From positions 13,511,387-13,575,386 of the forward strand of contig OU612069.1 of the NCBI GenBank assembly GCA_914767715.1: a stretch of DNA of 64,000 nt. The letters run 5' to 3'. Below are positions 46,128 through 58,499 of this stretch, piece after piece (the stretch's first letter is position 1; each line of letters opens with the position of its first letter). The notes below the pieces were generated by a model. The model worked only from the letters and a program-made list of their open reading frames with translations. It did not search any database and was not told the DNA's origin. The stretch is from Membranipora membranacea. Its lineage: Eukaryota > Bryozoa > Gymnolaemata > Cheilostomatida > Membraniporidae. Both the position numbers and the translations under genes were made by a program.

Positions 46128-47473
46128 CTGTTGAGCAAAGGAGGAGATTTTAGCAAAGTCACTCCTCACTCACATCAACTGTGATTTCACTTCTTACACA
46201 ATCTAACACATGACAACCTTGATCATGACCTTTACTCTGTTTACATATTTGCCCGATTTCATTGGCTGCTGCTTAGCTGATTGCTCGAGCTGATTGGTCT
46301 GAAATAATGTACATAAAAACACAACTCCGCAATCATAATTCAGTTAGTTAGTTAAATCAGGGAGGGTGGGATCCCACCCTCCCTGGTTAAATCAATGAAC
46401 CAAGTTTAGTTCCTTGGTTAAATCAGGGAGGGTTAAATCAGGTTAAAATATGGTTAAATCTTTTATTTCATGTAATAATGAACCTCAAAATTACACGAAG
46501 GAACTAGAAATGGCCAATTTTGAAGGCAAATGTGTACAAAGAATTTGATATTGAATAACAAAATATATGTGTTCTTCTAGGCTATTTTGAATGAAAATAT
46601 ATGTGGAAACTGGAAATTCTAATGTATTATTATGCTGGTGATATGAGATGATGGGTGGAGCACCTGAGGTAGTTTTCTTCGATTATCTGAATATTGTCAT
46701 GCTATTATGACTGACAGATACGGCTCATTTGATTATATTTATGAATGGCTATTTGAAAATATGAAAGGCTGGCTGCGTGATTTTGACAATTGAATGCCCA
46801 AGTGCTTAGCCCCTCGCCATTTTTGACTAGGATGTAGGGATACCAAACCTTTTTTTGATGGGACTGTAGCCCATAGCGCCTGACGTCGTGGTCATAATTT
46901 CGACATAGTTACATGCCGTAATGAGTAGAATAGTTGAGTATTAAGAGAGTTTGGTGTGGAGGGTGCATGTGAGAGTGAGATGACTAGAATTGCTTATTTT
47001 AGCCTATATTCTAGTTGTGATGGTTTTATACAGGTAAAGTATCGAATCTGGTTAAATTTAGTATAGCCTCTGAAAAATGACTTTGTGTTTGTAGTTTGAG
47101 TACCACTCTTCGATAAAAATGTAGAGTATAAATGTGAAATGTGAAACATTATAATTATTTTGAATATTCGAAAGTTTATACTGATAGAATGTTCATGTTC
47201 TGGTTGAAGAGATCTTTTGAAGTAGTGTTTAAATAAACAGAGATACCATGCCAAGGCTGACGCCAAGGCAGGCATAAGGGCAAAAGCTACCCTGGCAGCC
47301 CGACGGGCAATAAAGTTTTGTGTTATAACAAACCAGGAAGCTGACAATGGCACAACACAAACTATACCTTGACAAACCTAAAGCTTAAATGATGGAGTTT
47401 AACTCCAAATCAATTTAAATCCTCAAATTGCCAAAGTCATCTTTTGTTTTTCGCCACACACTACCACTTGATA

Positions 47474-47682
47474 GCCTGGGCAGGCCGACCCGACAGCCTG
47501 CCCAGGCTAACCATTTGAGATTATACTAGGAATTTGTACAAAACTACATTGTACATTACACAGAATTAAAACAAGTTTGTTCCCTCTGCGGTGGCGGAGG
47601 GTATTTGCAAATTTTTTGTATCGAGTCGCCGCGCCTACAATGTTGTTTTGTACAAATTCCTATTATAATCTCAAATAGCTAG
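47474..47682. mobile_element. MITE-like element with a 38-bp TIR and an adjacent GC-rich hairpin
   Basis: At 47514 tttgagattatactagga, atttgtacaaaactacattg is the complement of 47640-47680 (caatgttgttttgtacaa, attcctattataatctcaaa). Immediately left, agcctgggcaggc and gcctgcccaggct form a 13-bp perfect hairpin (47474-47512). Confidence 0.8.
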
Positions 47683-49299
47683 CCCCCCACCCCCCTCACC
47701 AAACAAAGCTTGTCAAGACAGCTTGTTATCGTTTAGTCAAATTAAACCTGATTTGCCTCCTCTTCTGATATGGGAAAGTAACTCCACATAAAATCAATTT
47801 TATCGTATTCTAGAAAGGCGTTTGATCTTGGAATTAAATGAGCAATTAGATTAGAATGAGCAATTAAATTTAGAATGAGCAATTAATGTGAATATCCTGC
47901 TATTATACCCTGAGTGATTTTATACTATTAATTGAGGAAAACCTTGTTCAATTTTACAGTGCTTACAAACTATTGATCTTTGTAATTTATGGCTAGCGAT
48001 TACCACTGTTAAGACCCTGTAAGTGAGTAAGTAAGTAGATGAAGCCATCTTATATGTTCATTTGATTCTTTTACAGCCCAGTTGGGGATTATGAATTACC
48101 ACGTTACAAGGTTATATTCAGTTCAAATTCCAGGTAGCCTAAGGCTGGTTCATATAGTTGAAGATAGCGTTTGGATGGCTCTCTAGGTTGGCCGTCTGGG
48201 TCAATGTGAACCAGGCATAAGTAGGCTACTTGAGTCCCATGACAGAATACTGTTTTATAGAATTCTGTCATGCCAGCTGCCACTGGTACATAAATATATA
48301 TATTTTGATGTTATTTTGTGGTTTGCGCAAAATTTTTTATTAAAATTTATTATTTTGAGCAAAATATTAGGTCTCATGGGGCAAAATGGTTCAGCTCTTC
48401 AGACATACAAACTGATTTTTCCCAGCGTTCTCTATCAGCACAACAACACGATCAGCCCTAGCCTTGACAGGTGGCTAAGTCTTTTGGGCTTGGGGAATAG
48501 CCACGTGACATGGCTAAATCAGCCCAACTTGCTGCCTCAAAAATACTCGAACCATTATTGAGTTTGTTCATCAGGTGTTGTGCTTTCGAGTGTCATGCCA
48601 CTGTTTATTTCATCTCGTTATGCACCATCCTTCATTTTTTAAATGTATCCGGATCATAGTAAAACACGCTCAGCGCTGCCGTTAAGTTTGCAGTGGTCTG
48701 CACTTGTACGACAAGTGGTCATTTTACTAGAACAATATTTATTTTATTAGAAAAGCCAATATTGGATCGATTGAAAAGAGAATTATCATGCTAGCGCCAA
48801 TGGCACCAATGAATTATAGTAAGCTAGAAAGTAAATTGAGCAACCCCAGCAGTGAAATTAATCACATCAACACAGTTATGTAAATCATTGGTCAGGTTAT
48901 GTCAATTATAGCATATTTAATATTAAATTACGATACTCTATAATTGGAATTATTGTGTTTAACATTTCAATACAAAGAATGTAGTTTAATAGGCTACAGT
49001 ACACATGAGAGGTATGTACATTGTATTTTATTTTCCTCAGGGTAAGGTTTTTCAAGGTTTTGTGATTGAAAGCTTGATATTGTAGTCAAATTCCAAACAA
49101 ACATGGCTTGGGTTTTACTCTAAACAAAAAACATGGACATCGATTCATAGTAGTACTAGGAAGCCTGTAAGCTTATCATACAGTTGGGGCAGATCACCTG
49201 AATATTTTGGTCCCAAATGTTGAGAGAAATGACTTTTTGGCAGGGTACCTATAATATCCCTGTTGTGGCCTTTCATCCTGGCATTTACTTACTTACATT

Positions 49300-49420
49300 C
49301 TGTTGCTGTGGACTTGAACCAATCAAGAATGCGGCCAATCCCAACACCCCGATGAGCCTCGAACCCACAACACCTGTGACATTGATCGCCCAGCAGTGAA
49401 TAGTAAGTTAGCGCCACCTA
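49300..49420 (-). mobile_element. Possible tRNA-derived repeat
   Basis: gcctcgaacccacaacacc is the complement of a tRNA box B (ggttcgaggc). The rest (agttagcgccacctaatg) could be box-A-like on the minus strand. Weak. Confidence 0.3.
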
Positions 49421-49550
49421 ATGTAAAATTGTCAATGTAGATATGATATTCTTATGTGGCTTGTATCTTTACGCAGTTGAAAACCTTGCTTCCCAGACCA
49501 TCGTGCACAACATTTACATAATTATGACCATTTTCTTTTTGCTGTTGCAG

Positions 49551-49631
49551 CTGACAAATAACAGGAAATACAGCGTAATCGCTCACCGAAGGGAACGTCA
49601 TTACAAGGACATACTCAACAACCACTCGTAG
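49551..49631 (+). CDS. Possible terminal exon, unknown
   Basis: Acceptor ttgctgttgcag followed by LTNNRKYSVIAHRRERHYKD, ILNNHS and TAG. The splice site is good and the peptide is basic and protein-like, but the exon is short and no upstream partner was identified. Confidence 0.3.
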   Translation: MTNNRKYSVIAHRRERHYKDILNNHS

Positions 49632-49944
49632 ATCATAAGTGCCTGTGACACATTGTCATTGTGTAATTACATGTGTGCTGCCACTGACTTAAAAAGCTCT
49701 AAGAAGATTAAGCTGCTAATATCGATAGCTGACATCATCTTAGTACTTTGGAGAATTGCATTTTGATGGCATGGAATAGGTAATTATTAGTTCTATTGAC
49801 CTGCCTTGGTATTTTGTCTGGATTTTCAACATCATCAGTCTGCAAGAAAACTATATTGTTTGTTCCCTCATGGTCATTAGTTAATGAGCAAAGATCTGAG
49901 GATGAATAAGACTTCCAGGTAATCTATTCAACGAGTGAGCAGCT

Positions 49945-50100
49945 TTTAATACTCCTGCGGCAGCTTTTGATACTCCTGCGGCAGCTTTGATTCATCTGCG
50001 GCAGCATTGGACACTCCCTAGCAGCTTTGGAAACTTCTGCGGCAGCTTTTGATACTTGCGCGGCAGCTTTGGATACTTCTGCGGCAGCCTTCACTCGCTG
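49945..50100. repeat. Minisatellite, 21-bp unit (gcggcagcttttgatactc)
   Basis: About seven degenerate 21-bp units. The minus strand is open across them as repeated KAAAEVS heptads inside a 78-codon frame. No splice or family support for a gene. Confidence 0.85.
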
Positions 50101-50220
50101 TGAGAAGCACCGCTGCATTCTACACGACAGCGACATTGTAAGCACATCGACTTGAACCAATTAAGTACTTGAGTACTAAACATTAGCTTAGAACAACACT
50201 TCAATTTCTAACTCTTGCAG

Positions 50221-52788
50221 CTGGAGACTTTTATTACAACCTTCAAGCTATGGATGTTGGTGCCGCGGCTTTCATCCTTAACAAGTTGGCAGCTGCCAAC
50301 AGGAGGACCGGCCACTCAGCAGAGGCAACAGTTGTTCCTACCGATGATGGTGAGTTATTCCTCAAATTCAAATTGAAGTTGAAGCTGATATCAGCAGCTT
50401 GTTTGCTCTCCTCTCTCTGCTACCTATCTGATCAGTTGTAGAAGGATTGTTAAGATCAAATTTATGATCTACTCTAAGTTTATAGCGGAATGATTTCGCT
50501 TAGAAGAGCTGTCAAATATCTTGATTCGAAATTTGTATAGACATACAGATATCTTGGGTGATGTTTGCTAAGGTTTTGCTGTAGAACTTAGTTTTGAGAC
50601 TGTGGTGTACAGATGTCATCTGGGAGATGTGTCACATGTATTCCAACTCTCCATCAACTCGATCATACTCAAAATACATCCTTAATCTTTGAATGAGCAT
50701 CGAGTGATCCAACCTCAGCAAAGTTTTTTTAGAGTTTATTTAAAGGTGTCACGGCGTTGTTAAAATCTAGGTAAACTATGTTATGCTTTAGGAATCTCTT
50801 AAAATGTCAGCCTAAAACTTCCATGATGAATATTTTGATAGTGGTGTCGATTGATTCAGGTATGTAAATATTGTATTTATGTATTTTTCGTCAATGAGAA
50901 CTCCTGCACTCCCTGGTATGACTCATCAAAAAGCAGTTACAAGAGCAACTAGGAGTTGCTCATTCATGAGAAATGAGCAGATAATTTCTGTAAGAAATTT
51001 CTCCTTTTCAAGGAGTTTGGGTATGGTGATGGTATCAAAATCGTTGGTTATTTACATTTATAAATATGTGAGTTCTTTGTTGTAAGCTAAAATGGTGGTA
51101 CTTCCTCTCTTCCATGTGCCTGAGATAATAGATAGTGAATTCGAATGTGCTACTGGTTAGATACAAACAGTACAATATAAAGAACAATTTCTGTACCATG
51201 CTTGCTTGGCTGATTGAATCGGGCTGATATATAGCTCAATCACTGCATAGGATCTCCAGCTTCTACTGCTTGATTGAAATTTACTTTTTTCTAATCTTAA
51301 AAGGGGACGGTGAGGGCCAGGTCAGGTCAAACAATGGATTAGGACCGGGTTTGTGCTTTTCTCTCAACATATGACTATTGATAGTTTTTGAAGTTAATAG
51401 TCTAATGACAAAGCTAAGAGTGTTATAGACTCAGTGATATTATTACTGTGGGTGCATAACTTCCACACTTCTGTATAATATGTTTCTGTAGTAGGCTGAA
51501 TGACAATAGGTAAATTCCTCTGACAAGCTTTCATGGGTCGATTGACCTACCATACAGAAAAAGGTTCACCAACCCGTCATGACAGTTCACCTACCAAACA
51601 TGATAGTTAACCTACCAGGAACTAAGGCGCACCTACCAAATATGAAAGTTCATCTAACACACATAGATAATCATCTGCCAAACACAAAAGGACATCAACC
51701 AATCATAATAAGTTCAGCAGCCTATCACACATGATAGTAGACCTACCAAAAATGATGGTTTAAGCCAAAACCTTCAAGTTAAGCCACCAAGTAGATTTTA
51801 CCCATTTTTATGTTTTTCGTTAATCCAAAAACAACAAAAATAGGGCCGCTGATATAAGGCTAGTCAGGGTAGGTTTCCAAAATTGAATTATGGCTAGACC
51901 ACAGAATTGTACTATTAATTTGAGTTCAGTGGGCTAGACACATCCCCAAAGGCAAAATTACAAATCTCTTTTATTTGTTTTATATAACATTAGGCCCCTG
52001 ATATAAATATTTATAAAAGAAATTCATTTACAATCTTATTTTTCTGATAATCTTTTTTGAGGCCTATTCCCTAGAAAATATAAAGTTATAATATGTAAAT
52101 TCATGCTGCCAAAATTTGGCATTAATTAAGTGTAAGTGATGCTTGCACTTGCACATAATTTGACAACTAAATGCACCAGAGTCCAGAGCTTTGAAGCTAA
52201 TCTAGATTAAACTAAAACTCTCTTTGAGCAGCTTTTTATTATCCTGATTTTGAATAACTTAAAATTTATTAACCTCTGCTCCCTGCTCTAACAAATCCAT
52301 AACGCAGCGAGTTAAATTTTCCTGGCACCCTCAGGTTTATGAAATCTTAAATATGTTGCACAACAATTGTTGATCAACATGGCAGTGCACAACACCTCAT
52401 AAAACTAAACGCACCTGGAATAGACTTCTGGTATCGCTTATTTCAACGAGAGGTTGAGGCGAGGAATAGCTGGTCTATTGATTTGGGAATCAATAGTTAA
52501 ATACAAAGCAATAAAATTAACTTTTTAAGATTTCATTATAAAGACATCAATTGAACAGACCTTCGTAGCTGCAACAGGACACCGTTGCTTCGAATCTTGT
52601 GTCTCTCGGGAACTCAAGAACATTCAAGTTGTTTGAACTCTCTTATTTCGATATCACAGTAAGGTCACTGATGGTGAATTACAAAGAGGGACGATTATTA
52701 CAGCCATCTTAGTCATCGCTGATCGACTATAACTATAAATCTCTTCTCTGCAGGATTGAAGGATACTAAAATCTATATAAGATCGTAA
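50221..52788 (+). CDS. Two exons of an unknown gene (3' end)
   Basis: Exon 50221-50349 (acceptor actcttgcag) reads GDFYYNLQAMDVGAAAFILN and KLAAANRRTGHSAEATVV, ending in phase 1 at GTGAGT. An exon at 52754 (acceptor tctctgcag) completes the glycine codon, reads LKDTKIYIRS and stops at 52788. Phase agrees across the 2.4-kb intron. The upstream part was not found; the MDVG methionine could be the start. Product not recognised. Confidence 0.35.
51540..51765. repeat. Degenerate minisatellite, about 24-bp unit
   Basis: Around nine units resembling cacctaccaaacatgatagtt, with rising divergence to both sides. Confidence 0.8.
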
Positions 52789-52896
52789 CCAGATATGTAG
52801 TTGAAAAGAACCACGTTCAATGCTCAGCTGCATTCAAAGACACTTGAAAGCTAAGAGCTAAGCCACAATTATACCCCAGCCGGGGAGGCAAGAGTC

Positions 52897-53203
52897 TTGA
52901 GACTTAGGCTTAACCGTCTTCCAAACGCATTTAATATAGATCGTCCTATAACTATGAAAGATTCTAAGGTCGTCCCGACGGGGAATGTCAGAAAAATTAA
53001 AACTGTCCCATTCAAGAAATCTACTGGATTTGGAGATAGATTGCAAGCAACAGGAAACCCAAATGTTTACAATGTTTTTGACGATAAAAGCTTTTCACGA
53101 GTGACTCGTGTGGTAGGACCGATGGCTATAGCAGCGAAGTTACTACAGGCTAGACCAGGAACAGCATTCCCTGCTGATACGAACGGAAATATTCCTTCAT
53201 CAT
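52897..53203 (+). CDS. First coding exon of an unknown gene
   Basis: An open frame with in-frame ATGs at 52897 and 52954. From the second: MKDSKVVPTGNVRKIKTVPF, KKSTGFGDRLQATGNP, NVYNVFDDKSFSRVTRVVGP ... PGTAFPADTNGNIP. It ends at a donor (tcatcat/GTGAGT). The peptide is basic and non-repetitive. No domain recognised. It starts about 110-170 nt after the stop of the preceding gene, on the same strand. Confidence 0.5.
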
Positions 53204-53209
53204 GTGAGT

Positions 53210-55855
53210 TCAAAAGTCATATTTTGGTTTCCTTCGTATTTGGAAATGGTCGATTTGGGTCTGAGAGATCCTGCATGTGACAGCTGATTTTTAGTGTGTA
53301 CATTTGCATGTAAGGGCAAGGCTCTAATACGAGCAGATGATTGCCTGCTGAATCATAGTGTCTACCTACCGTTCATAGACTTTTATGGTAGAAATGTGTT
53401 TTGGCTATTACCTTAATCACAGCACTTGGTATGGCCACCAGGTATGAAAGACCTCTTTCATTGTTTATAGTTTTGCATCAGCATAATTATGGAGCTTGTA
53501 GACTGTATACAACTTCATAACATCATTGAAAAGTGGGTTTCATTACATTTAAAGCGTTTCTGTATGGTATCATAGAGTTGTAAATATTAACTAGTAGAGG
53601 ATGTTTAGCTAGTTAGGGGATGGTGGATGTTAGCTAGCACCTAAACTTGCCGGAAGAGATATTATTTTGTATAACATAAAGAGGATGAATAAATCCTCGC
53701 TAGTCTCAAAACTAGCAATTTAACGAGTGTGCAAAATGACGATCATTTCCTCCTACAAGTACTTTATTCCTATAGGATAAGACAACTCTCAACAATCGAT
53801 AAATAACAGTACTACTATGGCATTGAATATAGTCAAATCTCATACATGTATCAACCTGTTGATAGCACAGTGTTTAGTCCTCCACTTCTGGAGAATATTG
53901 GTGACATAAACACAAATAGCTATTAGCTGTCACATGTCATATCATGTCAATCATTGGCAGTCTAATCTTGGTACATGGGAACTGGCGGCTGACCTTAAAA
54001 ATTCATATCTATCAACATACATTTTGGCACAATTGATCAGGAAATTAAAAATTTATAGTCAATACAACTTGCTGTGTAGATCATTGATTTCTCCCCACCA
54101 ACAGACAAACGTAAATATCAACCGGCCATAAACATATAAATGGCATTAATATTTATGCAACCAACAGAAAACCGACGCACAAACACTTTAAAACTCACTT
54201 AGTTCATATTTTTTCTCGATGATAAGCCCCAAATACATTAAAGAAGAAAAGTTGACAGCTCTAGAAATGTATTGTAGTTGTAATACAATACAGCACCGTC
54301 TGTTTTGAGTCTCTGTGTCCGTCGCCATCACCTACTTAAAAGTTGAGCGTATCATTTCCCTGTTTTCTTTTGCAGATCTTTTTTGAATAATTGTTGAGAA
54401 TGGGGTTAGTAATTAAGAACGGGAATGGAGAATTCATAGTGAGAAGTGGAATATTGAAATTCATAGCTATTGAGGAAGCTTAAAACACCTGAGCGTTATG
54501 AAAAAAAATCTTAATTATTTATCAACAACATTCTTATTGAATTCCGCAGGTCTAAGTTTTCAGTTATCATTGGTAGTTGGGAGTTGCTGCCTCCTCAGCC
54601 TCCTCTTATGTCAAATACGAGTCTGGTTTTGTTCGCTTCTTATAATATCTGTGTTACCATAAATTACCAATAGGTGCTGTTGGAAAGAAAATACATGCTC
54701 AGTCAATGTCTGTTAATCTCCTCGAAACTGGGCTGATGACCTCAGACACGTCGTCGTGATTTTAGTCCTGTATCGAAAACAACTTGACCATTCCGGCTGG
54801 CAGCGTTAACTGTGGAGCAGCAGAGGCGGAGTTTGCTTGTTTGGGGAACACCCCTCCTAACAAAGCTCCTTAGATAGGCTTCAATGGAGTATTTGGGCTA
54901 CATAAAGGATATTTATTAGTTTCAATTAAAATTTGCAGGCCAACCACTCCGCTATTTTACCCAAACAAAGGCTCAGTTAAAAAATCCTTGTCTTCTACCC
55001 TAAATAACAAAGTTCTCGGTGCAAAAGCTTTTTTGGGAGAGCTGGCCGTATCTAAAATAACCCTTATATCTTAATTTCAATTATAAACTCACTTACAGAC
55101 AAAACAACTAGATGCCAACAAACCTGTAAGAAAAATGTAGTGTAAATATAAAATGCAAATAGGGCGCTGGATTCTAATCCTCCATAATTTATGTATTTGC
55201 CATTTTGCCAACTTCTACTGTCTAATATTTAAATCAAATTAGCTGTAATAGGAGATATTGCTGTATACACAATGAAAGCTGTCAATCATCTAACTGATCT
55301 GTATTATTTCGAAAGCAGTTCCTACTGTCACTTTGAGAACAAATAAATTGAATCATATTTCAATCAGACAGATTTTCATTTAATTTGAATTTATGTCATC
55401 ATTGAAGCGTCTCAGGCACTGAATAGTAAAACTCTGCGGTCTCAGGTTCTCGGCTAGATTTCATGCTTGAGAGGGTATGTACTGGATATCCTCTTTATGT
55501 CGCTAAGTTTACATCATGAAGGCGGGATTAAGGCTAATAAATCACTACCCTATTATTATATCCAGTCTGATCTGCATAGCGCATAGCAAGGTCACACTAA
55601 AGTTACTATACAAGCGGCACATGACTAGTCAACTTACGGGGCTTGACAAACTGTCTGAGGGATTTTGACCGATGTAACGTAAATCACCAATCTAAAGCTT
55701 ACTTGGAAACGCCTAATCGATGGTGATTCACAGTTCTGTTCACAGTTAGAAATATAGCGTTGTACTTCACTATTCAAGTGTCAATGAGCAAAATTATTTC
55801 GCTTGAAACTGCAGGACAAAACTCTTGAGGATTTCATATTAGATTACATCAACGA
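53210..55855. other. No exon recognised
   Basis: AT-rich, no supported frame. May be intron of the gene beginning at 52897. Confidence 0.4.
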
Positions 55856-55861
55856 TTGACT

Positions 55862-56010
55862 GACACCATGTTTGGAGCGCGCTCACATAACAGATACAGG
55901 CGGGACACTTCAGCATTTCAGCAGAGATCCTTCACTGCTGGGCGATTGACCAGCTTCCACATGTGGGAGAGTCAGCGGTCTCGTGCCGCAATGATGGAGT
56001 TGGAAAGTAA
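55862..56010 (+). CDS. Unknown paralog A, exon starting MFGARSH
   Basis: ATG in gacaccATGTTTGGAG opens MFGARSHNRYRRDTSAFQQR, SFTAGRLTSFHMWESQRSRA, AMMELE, and reaches a strong donor (gaa/aGTAAGT). Beyond the donor the sequence stays similar to copy B but has stop codons in frame (first at 56051). Either the donor is used or copy A is decayed. Function unknown. Confidence 0.45.
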
Positions 56011-57451
56011 GTTTTACAACATTACTTTGTGGTATAAGACTGTTCAGGTTTAATGGCTCAGGGGAATGATCAAGTTGGCTACTTAGGCTGCAACTGTTAC
56101 CGTTTCACAACTCATCGCAGCCTGCAGGTACAAGCACACCTGTTGCACAATGGGCACTGGCAGAACTTGCACGGGATCTTAAATACTTGAGTTCTCAAAT
56201 AATTGAGTGCTGGAGAGCAGGAATTCTTATCAGCTGCCAATGACTCTCTTTTTCTATTGGTGATTTCTTCGAAACTTTTTCTTTTAGAGAATCAGGTTGT
56301 CTTAATCAGTGATAGTTTGTTTGGTAGGTTTATTGTACCATTCTCCCTGATTGGACCCTGTACTGTTATTGCAAATTGTCTATACCGGATTGTCCTACAA
56401 ACCCGCTCCATTGTCCTCTTGGTCGCTAGAGCTATTTCAGGAGCTGAGAAAGCCATGTGAAGAAATCTGGCGTTATACTATGTTGGTTCTAGATAAAACA
56501 ACAATCACTAGTTAATAGTGCCCCACAATGCAGTTTTCTGGAATTCCCGTAGAGAATGTGGATGAGATTGACCTGTTTTTCCTTGGCAGCTTAAAATGAT
56601 ATGCTCTAAACATACTCTATCAGATTGTCTGCACAAAAAATGATTGGGCTGGCCCTAAACAGGGTAGCATGGGCAATTAAAATCTTCTCTTAGATGGTGG
56701 GGATGGTGGGCATCCTAGAAGCTAGAAATCATCCTAGTCATGTGAGTACTTAAGTGACCTCATAAAATGTGCAGGACCCAAGCAAAGCTTAAACAGGCAC
56801 TGAGGCTCAGGCTGATCTAAGCAAATAAACTGAAAAATGCACAAATAGCTAACAGATGATTCATGCAGAATACCACTGTGACCGCATTATCCCAGATTTT
56901 GACAGGCCATTAACAAATAAGTCCTTGTTGCTGATTATCTACTGGTTGCAAATTCTCTGAATACTGTACAGCTGGTTATGGTGCGGACCTGCAATCCTAG
57001 TGATCTAGTATGTAGCTAGGTAGAGTTCACATACCAATAAACATCCTGTGCATTGCTCATACTATATGATTTTCTATTTCTATCCAGTGTTTGCAGGGCC
57101 AGAATATTGATAATATAAAATCTTCCAGGGTATCCAATGCAACTTTGCATTATGGGAGTGTTTATAGGGCGTCCTGTTATGGCTAAATCAGATCCAAAAA
57201 ACATCCCGTTCATTGCTCATACAATATGTTTTTTTATCTGGTGCTCACAGGGAGAGAATATTGATGATATGATAATATAAAGTTTCTTAGGTAATTCCAA
57301 ATGATGTTGCATTATGGGAATGCGTATATAATGCGGCTTGTTATGGTTAGCTCAGATCTCAATAACTGGTGATGAGTAGACAAGCTTGTCCTGTCAATCA
57401 ATATCTGGATATTTAGGACTGGTTGCTGTCAAACCTTAAATCAGTTCCTAC

Positions 57452-57502
57452 GGTGACCTTCGGTGACCTTCGGTGACCTTCGGTGACCTTCGGTGACCTC
57501 CT
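57452..57502. repeat. Decamer tandem repeat (cggtgacctt)x5
   Basis: Five copies of cggtgacctt, the last altered, ending about 20 bp before the start codon of paralog B. The first upstream unit is tacggtgacc. Confidence 0.95.
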
Positions 57503-57523
57503 CAATCAACTTTCTGATTGACA

Positions 57524-57867
57524 CCATGTTTGAAGCGCGTTCACATAAAAGAAACCGGCGGGGACATGCAGCTTTTCAGCAGAAATCCTTCACTGCTGGG
57601 CGATTGAGCAGCTTCCACATGTGGGAGACCCAGCGGTCTCGTGCCGCAATGCTGGAGTTGGAGAGTAAGTTTTACAACAATAATTTGTGGTATAGGAGTA
57701 TTCAAGTACAAAGGTTCAGGAGTATGATCATGTTGGCTGTCGCTGCAGTTGTCACCATTTCAAAACATTACACACCTATTGCACAACGGTCACTGGCAAG
57801 GTCAAGGCAATTGGCAGCAGCGACTGCAAGGGATCTTCAACAGCTTGTAAAAGCAAAATCAAAGTAG
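57524..57867 (+). CDS. Unknown paralog B, starting MFEARSH
   Basis: MFEARSHKRNRRGHAAFQQK, SFTAGRLSSFHMWETQRSRA, AMLELE, then the same GTAAGT donor motif. In this copy the frame stays open through it to TAG at 57867, giving a 114-residue protein with an alanine-rich hydrophobic segment (MIMLAVAAVVTI) and a basic tail (LARSRQLAAATARDLQQLVK). Paralog A, 1.7 kb upstream, is about 75-80% similar over the first 50 residues by eye. The preserved reading frame suggests B is the functional copy. A decamer tandem repeat abuts its start. Confidence 0.5.
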
Positions 57868-58159
57868 GTCGATTGGGCCACTTTCTGACACTGGCGCTAC
57901 GGTGCAGAGAGACTAATATTTCAGAGTCGATCTGCAAGCAGTGTGCTTGGCTGTATAGAAGCATTTGACCTTAAAATGATGACATGCTTTCAAAGGTTTC
58001 ACCATGTAGATCCTAAATATATGATGTAGCGTTCTATTAGCCTCGTCACACGGTTAATTTTTTTGTTTTGGGGGTCCCCAAAACAAAAAAAAGTAGCCGC
58101 AAGACACATGTAATCACCAATCTTCACTGATAGGTACTACTGCGCTTCATACCATATGC

Positions 58160-58490
58160 TCACAGAGTAAGGATATACAGAGAGGACTCTTCAATGATCG
58201 TTATAGTGCCTGCGGGTTTTTATCCACTGGGGGAAATTCATCAATCTGGCCACCTGCCAATTTCAGAATATATATAAGTCACAGTGGAGTTTTGTCATGC
58301 AGACATAGCCACCTTTGATAGGTCATAATTCATTCTGTATTTATCCCAAAGACTGATTTCTAACTTTTCTGAAATGTCCAATCTTCAAGCTATACACCAT
58401 ATTACTGTCATTTTTTGCTAGGATACATAGGCTATGAGTAATCCAGGTTTTTAAAATGAAGTGTCCGCTCTGTATATCCTTACTCTGTGA
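58160..58490. mobile_element. MITE-like element, 27-bp TIR (tcacagagtaaggatatac)
   Basis: The left end (58160-58187) and right end (58464-58490) are inverted complements with one mismatch: tcacagagtaaggatatac followed by agag(a/c)ggac. The 330-bp interior has no transposase frame. Confidence 0.85.
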
Positions 58491-58499
58491 TTGCTTGTC

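Larger units (their letters stand above)
46130..49550. other. No gene recognised upstream of the scavenger receptor
   Basis: Should contain its promoter and any 5' non-coding exon, but none is identified. Includes a small hairpin at about 46363-46384 (ggagggtgggatcccaccct) and the 47474 element. Confidence 0.4.

Noticed and set aside
46994-47353. 119-codon minus-strand frame
   Set aside because: Composition changes along the frame and it has no family resemblance; likely chance in AT-rich DNA.
49924-50160. Minus-strand frame with KAAAEVS repeats
   Set aside because: Product of a 21-bp minisatellite; no splice sites, homolog or promoter support.
56203-56460. 85-codon hydrophobic frame after paralog A
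   Set aside because: Starts at a non-ATG codon, no splice support, and overlaps sequence homologous to the coding/intron part of paralog B in another frame.
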